Of a stretch of 64,000 bases of DNA, positions 1-10,192 are shown one piece after another (the stretch's first letter is position 1; each line of letters starts with the position of its first letter). The notes under the pieces were generated by a model. It did no database searches, had not been told where the DNA came from, and was given only the letters and a program-made list of their open reading frames with translations. The DNA lies in assembly GCA_018873225.1 (NCBI GenBank), contig JAEILZ010000001.1, positions 5,022,001 through 5,086,000 on the forward strand, written 5' to 3'. The position numbers and the translations under genes are program-made. This DNA is from [Phialemoniopsis] sp. UDSM-2020 (taxonomy: Eukaryota > Ascomycota > Sordariomycetes > Thyridiales > Thyridiaceae).

Positions 1-426
1 TTGGGGAAGGGGGAAAATCGCACGTTCGGACTCGACAAGGTGGTGAGAGGCCTGCGGGGCGCTGGGGTTGCATTGTCGGACCGGCGCCAGGGCTTACATC
101 TGGGTAGGAGTGCGCAACTCAGGCTGATGTGTCGACAATAAGTGGCCATCCCTGCTTCTCGAGATCCACGATCGGACCCGCCCCTCCGTTTCCGCATCGC
201 AGGAGCAGTAGCCTACTGGATGAAGTGCGCGGTGAGAAACCTTACTCATCCCGCAGCGAATGAGGAGTCAATGGCAAAACGTGGGGCAAGAAGACGAATG
301 TGGATTATATATTGAGCCATTGTGTCAAGTCTTAAGCCCCGGGTCTTGGTTCTTTGGTGCCAGACGGTTTGATCACAGCTGAACATTGTATTTCCCCAGT
401 CTCGACTTTCGTGCTTCGCTGTAGTC

Positions 427-1832
427 ATGAAGTTCGCGAGTGTCCTTCCCGTGCTCGCGGGAGCCGCTCCTGCTTTTGGTCAGGTCAACATCAAGCCCGA
501 CGAGGATGGTCGCTACACCATCTCTGCCGACGGTATCAAGGCGCAGGTAAGGATATGAGAAGTGTCAGCTCGCCAAGGGACGGATTTACTGATACTTGCT
601 AGTTCATCCCGTACGGCGCAACCCTAACCAACTTGTTTGTCAAGGATAAGGACGGAAAGGATATCGATGTGGTCCTTGGCTACGACAACACTTCATACTA
701 CCGTACGCGTCACTGCTGACTTCAACACTGAAGACACCACTAACAAACCGCACAAAACAGCTGTCGACCCTGGCCACCCCGTCTACAACGCCATCCCCGG
801 ACGTTATGTCAACCGTATTGGCAAAGCCACTTACACCCTCGACGACAAGAAGTACGAGACCGAGGCCAATGACGGTCCCAACACCCTCCACAGCGGAACC
901 AACAACTGGTCTTACCGCGTGTGGAACATAACGGCCGCGGAGAAGGATTCGATCACCTTCTCCATCACTGATCCTGGCTTTGCCGAGAAGGGCCTGCCCG
1001 GTGAGGTCGACGCCTCGGTCACCTACAGCGTTGCCAACAGCACCTGGCACATCAAGATGGTTGCTGCGGCACCGGAAGCCCGAACCCGTCAGTGTTCTCA
1101 TCACACGAGCCTCCCGTTATCAGTGAACTGACATTTATGTGTTGTTTTATAGCCCTCATGCTCACCCAGCACACCTACTTCAACCTCGACGCCTACAAGA
1201 ACCCCGTCACCGGCAAGATCTGGAACCACACGCTGTACATGCCCCGGGCCAAGCGCTGGCTCGAGGCCGGCGACGACGCCGTCCCCACGGGCAAGGTCCT
1301 CCCCGCCGAGCCCAACAGCATCAACGACTTTGCCAGCGCGTCCGACCTACAGCTCGGCCACGCCTCGGGCGATCCCAAGTTCAGCGGCAACTGCGGCGGT
1401 GGCGGCGCATGCGAGGGCTACAATGGCTACTTTGTCTTTGACGACTCGACCGAGAAGGGCAAGGCCGACGAGCCCGACGTCACCCTAGCTAGCACGTTCT
1501 CTGGCGTGCGCGCCGAGCTGCGGACCGACCAGGCCGGTGTGGTCATCTACACTTGTAACTGGATGGACGGGTCGGCGGACCTCAAGAGCACCCAGGGTCT
1601 CAAAGACAGGAAGAAGGTCGAGCGCAGCTCTTGCGTCGCCATTGAGGCGCACGATTGGGTTGACGGCATCAACCAGTAAGTTTCTGCCTTCTGTTCTGTC
1701 AGCAAGATGGTATTGTTGAACCGTGCTAATCCTTGTCATAGTCCCGAATGGAAGCGCCTTGATGCCCAGATTAAAGGTCCTGGCGAGAAGTATAGCTGGG
1801 AGAGCTCCTGGTCTTTCGGGCTTCTCCAGTAA
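427..1832 (+). CDS. Secreted aldose 1-epimerase (galactose mutarotase family)
   Basis: The enzyme interconverts the alpha and beta anomers of aldoses such as galactose and glucose; a signal peptide suggests an extracellular or cell-wall site of action. Model: join(427..546,603..702,761..1087,1153..1675,1742..1832), 386 aa, all phases agree. The first ~18 residues (MKFASVLPVLAGAAPAFG) form a signal peptide. NDGPNTLHSG near residue 115 and LTQHTYFNL near residue 188 match the two conserved His-bearing motifs of mutarotases, and EAHDWVDGIN near the C-terminus fits the region of the catalytic acid. Length fits the fungal secreted branch (about 380-400 aa). It stands alone, followed by a HET gene on the same strand, and I see no operon-like partner. 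Family assignment is secure; the substrate is unknown. Confidence 0.9.
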
Positions 1833-2243
1833 TGTGTCTGCCAAAAGTCCACAAACGGAGATCCATGTACATAAAGAGAGCAACGCATCGAGGGCAATCC
1901 ATGAAATAAAAAGAAAGGTGTCAGACTGTAACTTGTGGATGCAACTTTTATATCCGTGATGAGACTGAAGCCTTTCATTTAGGTTCAGGGAAATGAGTGA
2001 GCATTTTAGACATTCCCGTGCTCGGCGTGCTGCAAATGCGTGGTTGCTCATTCATAATCGGCATAGCTCTCAGCAATCTGTGCTAGTTGCGGCTGACCTG
2101 GCAATAATGCATGTCGGGCTAAATTAAACCCCGCATCATGTTCGTCTCTGCCCACACGCTTCTAGATTCTCAGCAATCGAGATCATCATCACGCAGACTT
2201 CTTAGTCCTCTTAGTCGGGTCAAATGTCTGACTCGCTGAGACC
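1833..2243. other. Intergenic, epimerase 3' side and HET 5' side
   Basis: About 410 bases with no supportable gene. It must hold the 3' UTR of the epimerase and the promoter of the following HET gene. I see no repeat or RNA gene. Confidence 0.6.
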
Positions 2244-4111
2244 ATGGCCGAAGAACTGGCATTAGACACTCTTGTACGTCTTCAAAGGGGTGAGAAACTT
2301 TACGTGTACGACACTTTGAAAGACCGCACCTCGGTTCGGTACCTGGCCCTGGATGAGGGTCAGGGCGATGCACCACTCACTGGCAGCCTCTATACGAAGA
2401 AACTTGCAGAGCTAGATGATGTTGAAGCAATATCTTATGTTTGGGGAGACCCGAAGCATGTTGTCCCGTTCACATGTTCGGGGATGCAGATCTTGATGAC
2501 CCCAAATCTGGGCGAGGCCTTGCGAATGTTGCGTTGGCCAGATAGGAAGCGCAAGCTGTGGGCCGACTCTCTGTGTATCGATCAAAGTAACCCGGACGAG
2601 CGAGGTCATCAGGTAACGCTGATGGGTGATATCTACAGCAAAGTCAGGAGGGTGATGATCTGCGTCGGCCAAGATGAAGCCCTGCAGGCACAGGACCTCT
2701 CAGCGATCGTGTCTGAAACCTATACCATGATCCAAAGTACGCTCTCGCAGATGGAAGTCAAGAATGAGGGTCTCTTTCCTTATACTCACCAGGACGACAA
2801 ACTTGCCAACGACCCGAGATGGGAAGCACTGCGTGAGCTTCTCAGCCTGGCATGGTTCAAGCGCGGCTGGGTCGTTCAAGAAGCCGCTCTTGCCAAGACC
2901 GCAACACTAGTATGGGGTGAAACGCAGATTGACTGGTTCCAATTCTCTTGCGCACTCAGATGGTTCCAATACCGGGTGCGAAATAGGTGGAAAGCAATGA
3001 ACTTGTGGATGTCCGATCTGCACGAGGTCAACTTGCGACATGATTACCCACCAAGTCTAAGGCGAATAGGCCCGGAGATCAAACGCACTTGGCTTGAGAT
3101 GCTGAGAGATGCAACACACATCGATGTGACAGACCCGCGAGATAGGATCTACGCATTCCTTGGGTTCGGGCAGCGGTTCTCGACGAACGGCGTGGTGATC
3201 CGTGGCAAACCAGATTACAGAAAGGACTGCTTGGAGATATACAAGGATTTTGCAATTCACTACATCAAATCGACGGGTGACCTGGACCTCCTTCACGCCG
3301 CCGTCCCCAAGCATCCATCTCCACCTTCAACACGTTGCCCGTCCTGGGTGCCGCAATGGAATGTTGAGAACGGGAGCCTCGTGAGAGTCTCCGAGAGGAA
3401 AAGAATGACTAGTCGAGATGGGCGCAGTCATCCGGCTAGGTCTATAGAGCACAATTGGACCATCCAAGTCCATGGTGTTCGCTTAGGTCGCGTGTCTGCA
3501 GTCCAAACGGAAGCCGACACTTGGCAGGAACAGAAGCATGTGAAAGCCATGGATCTGGTTCGGGCGTGGAACAGTCTTTCAAGTGTCAAAGGCGTGTCGT
3601 TCTCCCACCCGCCACACTTACTTCCCTGGGCATTCTTTGACTGCGCCGTTACCGGGAAGAGTGCCACATCGCGAAAGGAAGATGCGCCGGCTTCACGGGC
3701 AGCGTATTTGCGATATCTGCGGGACTTGGGAGCTGATTTCCACAACATGAACCTCGGGAACCCAGCCTCTGATGATGCTCGTCATGTGGATGCTGTGAAT
3801 AGAAGATCGAGGAGCGTTGGGAAAGAAGGAAAATGGTTCTCATCGACCGTGGATACTTCGTCCTAGCCTCATCGGATGTGTGCGAGGGTGACGAATGCTG
3901 GATTCTCTTTGGAAGCCGGATGCCCCTCATATTGCGCAGGGCAAAAGCAAGCGCCGCATATCGAATCGTGGGTGAAGCGTACCTGTCAAGTTGTCGACCT
4001 CACTGGACTGCGAAGAGATCTGGATACATGACATTTGGGTTGCTTGGAACCAAAGGCTCGAAGGACTGGGAAGACTGGGATGTCAGCGAAGAAGACATTC
4101 TTATCTGTTGA
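2244..4111 (+). pseudogene. HET-domain protein, reading frame broken near its C-terminus
   Basis: HET-domain proteins mediate heterokaryon (vegetative) incompatibility and related cell-death responses in filamentous fungi. The frame opened at 2244 shows the HET core: AISYVWGDP at about residue 62, LWADSLCIDQSNPDERGHQV at about 108, then RGWVVQEAAL and DPRDRIYAFLGF. The frame stops at 3866. However, the typical HET C-terminal block (LIDRGYFVLASSDVCEGDE through VGEAYLSS) continues in the +2 frame from about 3803 to 4111. The simplest explanation is one lost base in the A-run at 3830-3833. An intron ending at the AG of 3801-3802 is an alternative, but I find no donor in the right phase. A sequencing error in the A-run would give the same picture. 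The family is certain; whether the gene is intact is not. Confidence 0.8.
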
Positions 4112-4291
4112 AGTTTATCTCAAGACAAAGGTTATTAGTCATTCGATCGATATTACTTGTTGATCAAGTGCCATCGTCATTTCAACCACTTTCTCTGGTA
4201 GGCGAGACTGCCCTGATCAAGCAGCCATGGCCGCGCTAGTTCAAGATTGAAGCTAAAACACCGGATTTCGAGGATCCAGTAGCCAAATCAT

Positions 4292-4302
4292 CGGGTTTCC
4301 CG
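4292..4302. promoter_or_regulatory. CGG-N5-CCG palindrome upstream of the D-amino-acid oxidase
   Basis: CGG-GTTTC-CCG, about 185 bp before the oxidase start codon. Read on the minus strand the flank is TTGATCGG, the same as two sites in the TF/transporter promoter. Inverted CGG triplets are the classic target of Zn2Cys6 dimers such as the one encoded at 7609-9684. A short CGATAT-A-ATATCG inverted repeat that includes an AT-rich TATA-like core lies at 4399-4411. Confidence 0.55.
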
Positions 4303-4486
4303 ATCAAGCTCCACCATGGTTGTCAAAAGCATGGGATGATTCGAGCTCAGCAAACGTACGAGTGGCCAAAACAGCGCTATCAGGTGCTAACTCCGCCTCG
4401 ATATAATATCGGCGAAGTAACGATTCCAATCGGAAGGTCTCTTGAAGCTCTTCACATATCTCCTGTGGGTATCAGAGTTTATCGCT

Positions 4487-5684
4487 ATGAGCAGGCCATC
4501 ATCAAGTCCAGGGCCGCGACCCACAATTGCCATCATTGGGTACGTAAACACTGGAGATCTTCATAACTCCGTAGCTGATACAAGCTCTTCCGAGCAGTGC
4601 GGGAGTCATCGGCCTCACCTGCGCGCTGTCGATCCAGGACGCCCTTCCCAATAGCTCCTTTGATGTCCTCATAGTCGCCCAGGAGTGGCCGGGCCAGTAT
4701 GACTCATCAGTGGACTACGCCTCGGCATGGGCTGGCGCCCACGTCCGGCCCATCCCGGCATCGACACCCCAGCTCGCCCGTGAGGCGGCCTGGCTCCGAC
4801 GCGCCGCGGAAGTGTTCCGCCGCCAGGCCGAGCGCGAGCCCTGGACGGGTGTCATCGCTACGCCCGCCGTCGAGCTCCTTGCCTCTCCGGACGCTGCGTA
4901 TCGCGCACAGACGGCGGCCAGCTTCGCCGTTGAGACGGGGCTGACGGGCTACCGCGAGCTGAGCGGCGGTGAGCTTCCATCCGGCACGGTGCTGGGCTTT
5001 GCATACGACTCGTACTGCGTCAACGCACCTGTGTACTGTGCTGCGCTGCTGCGCCGTTTCCTTTTGCGTGGAGGTCGCACGCTGAAGAGAAGCCTCAAGT
5101 CGGTGGATGAGGCACTTGCACTTCCAGAGACCTTTGGGAAAGTGAAGCTTGTGGTGAACGCTAGTGGCGTAGGGTTTGGGGACCCAAAGAGCTTCCCGAC
5201 GAGGGGTCAGATCGTGCTCACGCACCTGACCGTACCAAACCCCAAGACGATCACGCGCCAGAACACAGACGGCACGTGGTCTTTTGTCATTCCACGAGCG
5301 CTGGAAGGCGGTACCATTATCGGCGGGACTAAGGAGCCCAATGATTGGACTGCGGAACCACGGCTTGCTACCAGGCAACAGCTCCTTTCTAAGGCCTTGA
5401 CCGAGCTGGGCACAGAAGCACTTGGTATTCCATCCACGTGTACCAGCCTTGAGCCCGAAGTCGTGATCAAGGATGTTGTAGGCAGAAGGCCGACGCGTGA
5501 GGGTGGGGTGCGAGTCGAAGTCGAGAAGCCAAATGGCACTACTCGGACATCTGGAACTGTAGTGCACGCTTATGGAGCAGGAGGCCGCGGTTTTGAGATA
5601 TCGTGGGGTGTGGCTGAAGAGGTTGCAGGCCTCGTCGCGGGCGAACTTAGAGCACTCGACAGATCTACAAGAGCTAAACTTTAG
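4487..5684 (+). CDS. Peroxisomal FAD-dependent D-amino-acid oxidase
   Basis: Oxidises D-amino acids to 2-oxo acids with release of ammonia and H2O2. Model: join(4487..4539,4598..5684), 379 aa. The 58-nt intron falls inside the FAD-binding motif, which becomes IIGAGVIGLTCAL (GxGxxG at residues 18-23) only after splicing. Further family marks are IIGGTKEPNDW, VVGRRPTREGGVRVE (the Arg-rich substrate-carboxylate region) and the DAAO signature HAYGAGGRGFEISWG near residue 350. The protein ends in AKL, a PTS1 signal, so peroxisomal location is expected. It is convergent with the alpha/beta hydrolase 106 bp downstream. The promoter carries the same palindrome as the TF and transporter promoters, suggesting co-regulation. 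D-aspartate oxidase specificity cannot be excluded. Confidence 0.93.
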
Positions 5685-5790
5685 AATGTAGACATAGACA
5701 ATCACTCGAAAGATTTTAGCAAGGTTGGAGGGCTTAGAAAAGTAGAGCTCAAGCTTTGATAGGCAACTTGTGTATAACTGATTGATTTAT

Positions 5791-7080
5791 CTAAGCTCCA
5801 TGAGCCTGTTTCACAGCGCTACAGTAATCATCCACATACATCTCAGCCTTCTTGATGGGCCTCATGTGCATAAAGGGGTGCGGTACACCAGTGTACCTGC
5901 GCAGGGTGGTTAAGACACCGGCCTGCGCTAACCTCCTTGCGTATTCCTCTCCTTCGTCGCGCAGAGGATCCGCCTCTGCTGTGGCGATGAACGTAGGGCA
6001 CAGACCCCGAAGGTCACCGTCCACAGGGTCTGAGAAGAAGACACCACGAGCCTCCAACGCGGCCTTCTCCTCCTCACTCTTGGTGGTGTAATGTCGCTGG
6101 AAATAGGCCAGTCGGGCCCAGTTCAAGTTTGGTGCCAGTGCGTTCTCGACCATGGAGGGGTACGGGGACTCTTCTGGTGCTTTGATGTACATCTGGCTCG
6201 CGACCAACGGAACAGCGAGGAAGGCTAAGAGATTGTGATTGGAGGTTAGTACAAAAGACTACGATATCAGCCTCGCGGTATTACTGACCAAGTTTCAGAG
6301 GCAGTCCTGCATCTCGAGCCTGTTGCTGAACGACAGCACTGAGGGTCCCACCGGCTGAGATGCCTCCGATTGAGATGGATTCAGTTTTAGCGTTTATCTC
6401 GGCTCCGTGATCCCGAACCTAAACGATTTACAAGTCAGTGTCTAGGTGTGCGTAATGGATTCAACATGGCATACCCATTTCACGGCGGCCCAGGCATCGT
6501 CATGGCCCTTTCCATAGTCGTGCTCTACGCGAAGTTTTAGCCATGGACACCAGCCCCAATCGTGATAGGTCAGTCACTTACCAGGGCTCAACCTGTAATC
6601 GACATCCAAGACCATCACTCCAGTGCGATTCCTCAGTGCCATACAAAGCTCGGCGTCTCCTTCCAAGCCACCGAAGGTGAAGCCTCCTCCTAGGAACAGT
6701 GTTAGTTGCTGAACCAAACACAATCAAACGCACTCCGACATACCATGAAAGTTGATATGAATTGGGCATGGCCCCTTGCCGAACGGCGAGGTAGACGAGT
6801 CCGGCTCGTAGATGCGAGCAGTGAAAACATGCCCGTCGTCGGCGGTGATCTTGATATCCCTGACGAAGGGCTCGTACGAGTAGTCACGGTACCAAACGCT
6901 GGCGTACTTGGCTGGGAACGCACGGATGTCCTCGATAGTCACATCATGCGTGGCCTTCTTACTGCCTACATGTACGTTGTAGTACTCGATAAAATCCTGA
7001 TCGAGCTTGGGGATGAAGCTCGGGTGGATCGGTGCTGGGAGAGGGTTCTCTGGGACTGGGGACGTTGCTGATGGAGCCAT
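5791..7080 (-). CDS. Alpha/beta hydrolase, HSL-type esterase/lipase
   Basis: Serine hydrolase acting on carboxylic esters or amides. The start (ATG at 7080) opens a 113-residue first exon ending FHG. Splicing across 6688-6742 creates the oxyanion-hole motif HGGGF. Later short exons carry DVDYRLSP, then SIGGISAGGTLSAVV with the nucleophile Ser in GxSxGG, and the last exon (6207-5791) carries EADPLRDEG (acid) and TGVPHPFMH (His). There are about four introns, and total length is about 320-350 aa as usual for the hormone-sensitive-lipase family. It sits between the D-amino-acid oxidase (convergent) and the Zn2Cys6 regulator (same strand), with a CGG-N5-CCG site about 270 bp upstream. It might release the oxidase substrate from an ester or amide precursor; that is inference. 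Confidence 0.85.
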
Positions 7081-7349
7081 TGTACAAGACCGATATGTTG
7101 GGTAATGACAAGAACAAGATGTCTGATAGAAAGATAGGGATGGAGATGCTTTGCTTAGACCGAGGTAATGTGATCCGATGCCGTATCATCCTCTTGAGAT
7201 AGATAGATACCATGTAAAGAGCGCCATGACTTGCTAATAAATCTCAATTCAGTACTCGGGTTCAGATCATGGATCGAAATGCCGAACACGGTCCCCCAGA
7301 TGACCACCCACCCCGATCTTCGGTTCCCCGCATCGGATGTGCGACAAGT

Positions 7350-7360
7350 CGGCAAAGCCG
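7350..7360. promoter_or_regulatory. CGG-N5-CCG palindrome upstream of the hydrolase
   Basis: GTCGG-CAAAG-CCGAC, about 270 bp before the hydrolase ATG and between it and the 3' end of the TF gene. It has the same CGG spacing as the sites at 4292, 9697 and 9864. The same 528-bp spacer also holds CCG-N5-CGG (everted, 7313-7323) and CGG-N11-CCG (7500-7516). Confidence 0.5.
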
Positions 7361-7608
7361 ACATTCCAAGTGGTGGCATCCAGGGGCCAACCCAGGTCAG
7401 TCCCGAGATACCAATTCGCGTGACCACTTTTATCTCCAAGCTAGCGGTAGATCAAGGCCCAGCGTCATGCCCGAGATTACGCAAAGCACCGAGAATGATC
7501 GGACGGGTGTGGTCCGGCGAAGTGTCACGCCAGGTGACAAATTGCAAAGACTTCAGGCTGACCAGAAGATGCACACATCAATGTCATTGATAATCAACAC
7601 TAAACGGC

Positions 7609-9684
7609 CTACACACCTAGGTCAAAGCTACCCTCGAGATCAGGTACTGTCAACAAGGTTGGACACGAGCTTGCCAGTTCCAGCCAGAGGGAACGCCTGC
7701 GGCGCAATCTTGCGGCAGTCGTTGTCTCATCGAGGACATTCTGCCTTAGCCCATCATGTAAAGAGACAAGCGAGAGATCATTGACAGCCGGAGCTCCGTC
7801 GCCAGGCTTAGGCCTATAATGGGAGTTCGGGTGAAGCTCGGATGTATCGTTAGTAACATTATTTTGCGTCCATTGCGATGTGTTGCCTTCCACACCGATC
7901 TCAGTAAAGTCTTCGTCATCTGCTTGGCCCAAGTATGCATCTCTGTATGTTGCCTCGAGTTCCTTGAGAGTGTTAATCCAGAGTTTGGCGGCTGGTATCT
8001 GACTTCTCCATGACTCCAGAAGGGTCACAAAGGTCTTGATGTACGTCTCGGCTCGGGTTCGCACTTCAGGGTCCGTGATAGGAGTTATGTCCTCGGCGTA
8101 CTTGAGCCATAGCAAGGTGTTGATGGCAGATAGTATAGAACTCGCAACCCATGGAGACTGCAACAGAGAAGCACGATCCTCGTCCCCGTCCCCCAATAGA
8201 GACGTAACGATATTGCCGATCTCGAGGGCAGCAAATACCGCCGTAGAGATAAGCTGAGGCTCTCTGTGTAGTAAAGACCACCCGGCCGAGTCGATGATGT
8301 CTAGGAGGACTGAAGATCCATCAGTCTGTGGCAGGTAGGCTTGATGGGCGATGCACATGGCACTTTGCATCAACAGGTGCATAGCTACAAAGACGCGCCC
8401 TTGTCCCATGTTCCAGTGTATCTGGCTGGTCTGCGGATTCCACTGGAGAACCGGTGGCAAGGCAGCTATCCAGCTGCGCATCGCCTCATGGTCTCGGGCG
8501 AAGCGACTGTTCGGGTCTGTAGGCAGGAGAGCCTCGGAGAAACGGGCTGGGCATATTTTGATGTCAGCGATATCGCTCCAGAGCACCACTGTTTTGAGGA
8601 AGAAGGCAGCAAGTCCGATCTCCGAAGGTCGCTGAGAGAAGGTTGCCAAGTGGTTCAGCGTCAGTCCGTGGGTAGATTCCTGATAAGCGAGAGAGATATC
8701 AGTGGCAGGCAGCGCAATGTCGATATTAGTGAGGGAGAGCGTTTGTGGCTTGGTGAGCAGGAAGGCCAGTAGCCTGTCAAAAAAGAGGCAAGCCCAGAAA
8801 GTACGTCTGCGGACCTCGCGTTGCTCTAGGCTGTGCCCCTGGTGGTACTCCTTGTTCAGCCGCATGATCTGGGCCATGCGGATCGCCGTCCCTGCATACA
8901 TCCAGTGTCCGGAGCCAACATCGGCTAGGAGCTCGGATAGCGCTAGGATCAGATTGGCCTGGATGTTGACGACTGTGCATTGTTAGACCTCCTCCACAAG
9001 AACTCCACCTCTCCAACAGCTCCATGTTTGAAAGATAGGACTTACCGCTGGGCTGATCCGATGTGTCCTTCGCCATGGACCGGGCGACGGAGGCATAGTG
9101 AGTGCAGATCTCTCCTGGAGACTTGTGAGTCGAAGATGCAAGTTCGTCATCTTCAAGATATCGGCCACACAGAGCGACGATGGATATTGCCAGGAACGGG
9201 GACTCGGCGTAGTCAGTGCACAGCTGTGCCGGGTAGAGAAATGAACAGAAGTCCGTCGCGAGATGGCGCTCTACGAAGATACGAAAGCAGGCCTTGGCAA
9301 GTCCACTTTCTGGTATCTCGGCGGAGGAAGATGTCAGGGGTGCATGTCCTTCCGATCGTGGTGTCTCACTCGGCGCGATGGATACGCGCCCGCCGGTGCT
9401 GGACACAGTCGGACTCGGGATCGACACCGGAGTCGGTTTGTCACCGTCATCCCAGATGCAAGCAACCTTCCTCGAGGTGCAATGGCGACATTTCGGTTTG
9501 ACGCCATCGCATTTGGTTTTTCGACGACGACTTAGATACAAGATTAGTCACCATCGGGGCAAGGGCTCTTAAAGCCGAAGATCGGGTTCTCAAAAACAGC
9601 TTACCAAGTATTGCAAGCTTGTGGGGTCCGGCGAACGCGATAGGTACGACGGGTCTTGGCTGTTTCCGTTTCTTCAGAGGTCAT
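7609..9684 (-). CDS. Zn2Cys6 fungal-specific transcription factor
   Basis: Nuclear DNA-binding regulator of the Gal4 type. Model: complement(join(7609..8972,9046..9530,9605..9684)), 642 aa, phases agree. The 74-nt first intron splits the zinc cluster; after splicing the six Cys are at 24, 27, 34, 41, 44 and 51 (C-x2-C-x6-C-x6-C-x2-C-x6-C). A C-terminal fungal_trans domain begins in exon 2 and includes the marker REVRRRTFWACLFFDRLLAF. It lies between the hydrolase (same strand) and a divergent transporter, the usual place for a pathway-specific regulator. Two TTGATCGG-N5-CCGACA sites lie in its own promoter, one only 12 bp before the start codon, which suggests autoregulation. The target pathway is inferred from neighbours only. 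Confidence 0.93.
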
Positions 9685-9696
9685 TTTCGAGTTGAT

Positions 9697-9707
9697 CGGT
9701 TTGGCCG
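9697..9707. promoter_or_regulatory. CGG-N5-CCG palindrome next to the TF start codon
   Basis: TTGATCGG-TTTGG-CCGACA, 12 bp upstream of the TF ATG (minus strand) in the 508-bp divergent TF/transporter promoter. The flanks are identical to the site at 9864. A position this close to the ATG would suit autorepression or a start-proximal control element. Confidence 0.55.
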
Positions 9708-9863
9708 ACAGGTCGTGCTTTCACAGCTCTTCGATCCAGAGCAGATGATCAGGACTGGAACGTCGGATCCAAGTGCAATGTCGGGTCGGGAAGTCAGCTC
9801 CTTTTCTATTTGCGGGGATGACAAAGGCTAAGCACTATCATGGGCAGATCCACATCCCTTGAT

Positions 9864-9874
9864 CGGCTTATCCG
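9864..9874. promoter_or_regulatory. CGG-N5-CCG palindrome in the TF/transporter divergent promoter
   Basis: TTGATCGG-CTTAT-CCGACA, about 180 bp from the TF start and 319 bp from the transporter start. It matches the neighbour at 9697 at every base outside the five-base spacer. Confidence 0.6.
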
Positions 9875-10053
9875 ACAACACGTCTGAAGCTCCTGGAGCT
9901 AATCATCCTAGTGTGCACCCTAGCCCACCCCAATCATGGGATGTGGTGTCGTCTTCCCTATCTCGAAGCCGACGTGGACAATGCCTGGCCGACAACACAA
10001 ATCCGGGGTATCCAGCGGGGACGAGTTCGTGGGGGAACATCTCTCGCCATGCT

Positions 10054-10060
10054 ATATAAT
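10054..10060 (+). promoter_or_regulatory. TATA box of the transporter gene
   Basis: TATATAA about 135 bp before the transporter start codon, downstream of the two palindromes, so it is positioned for rightward transcription. Confidence 0.5.
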
Positions 10061-10192
10061 GACCGCCATTGGTTGCCCCGGTCGAGTCCTCCCTCTGCCA
10101 GCGTCCAGCAGCCTTCACCCACGTCCTTTGAATACTCAGAGCCGAAAACATTGCCTCCTGATCTCTGAACGCAGCGCCAAGAACTGCCCGTC

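Noticed and set aside
4707..5705. 332-aa open frame on the minus strand
   Set aside because: It is fully antisense to the D-amino-acid oxidase, whose frame has clear motifs; GC-rich third positions keep the antisense frame open.
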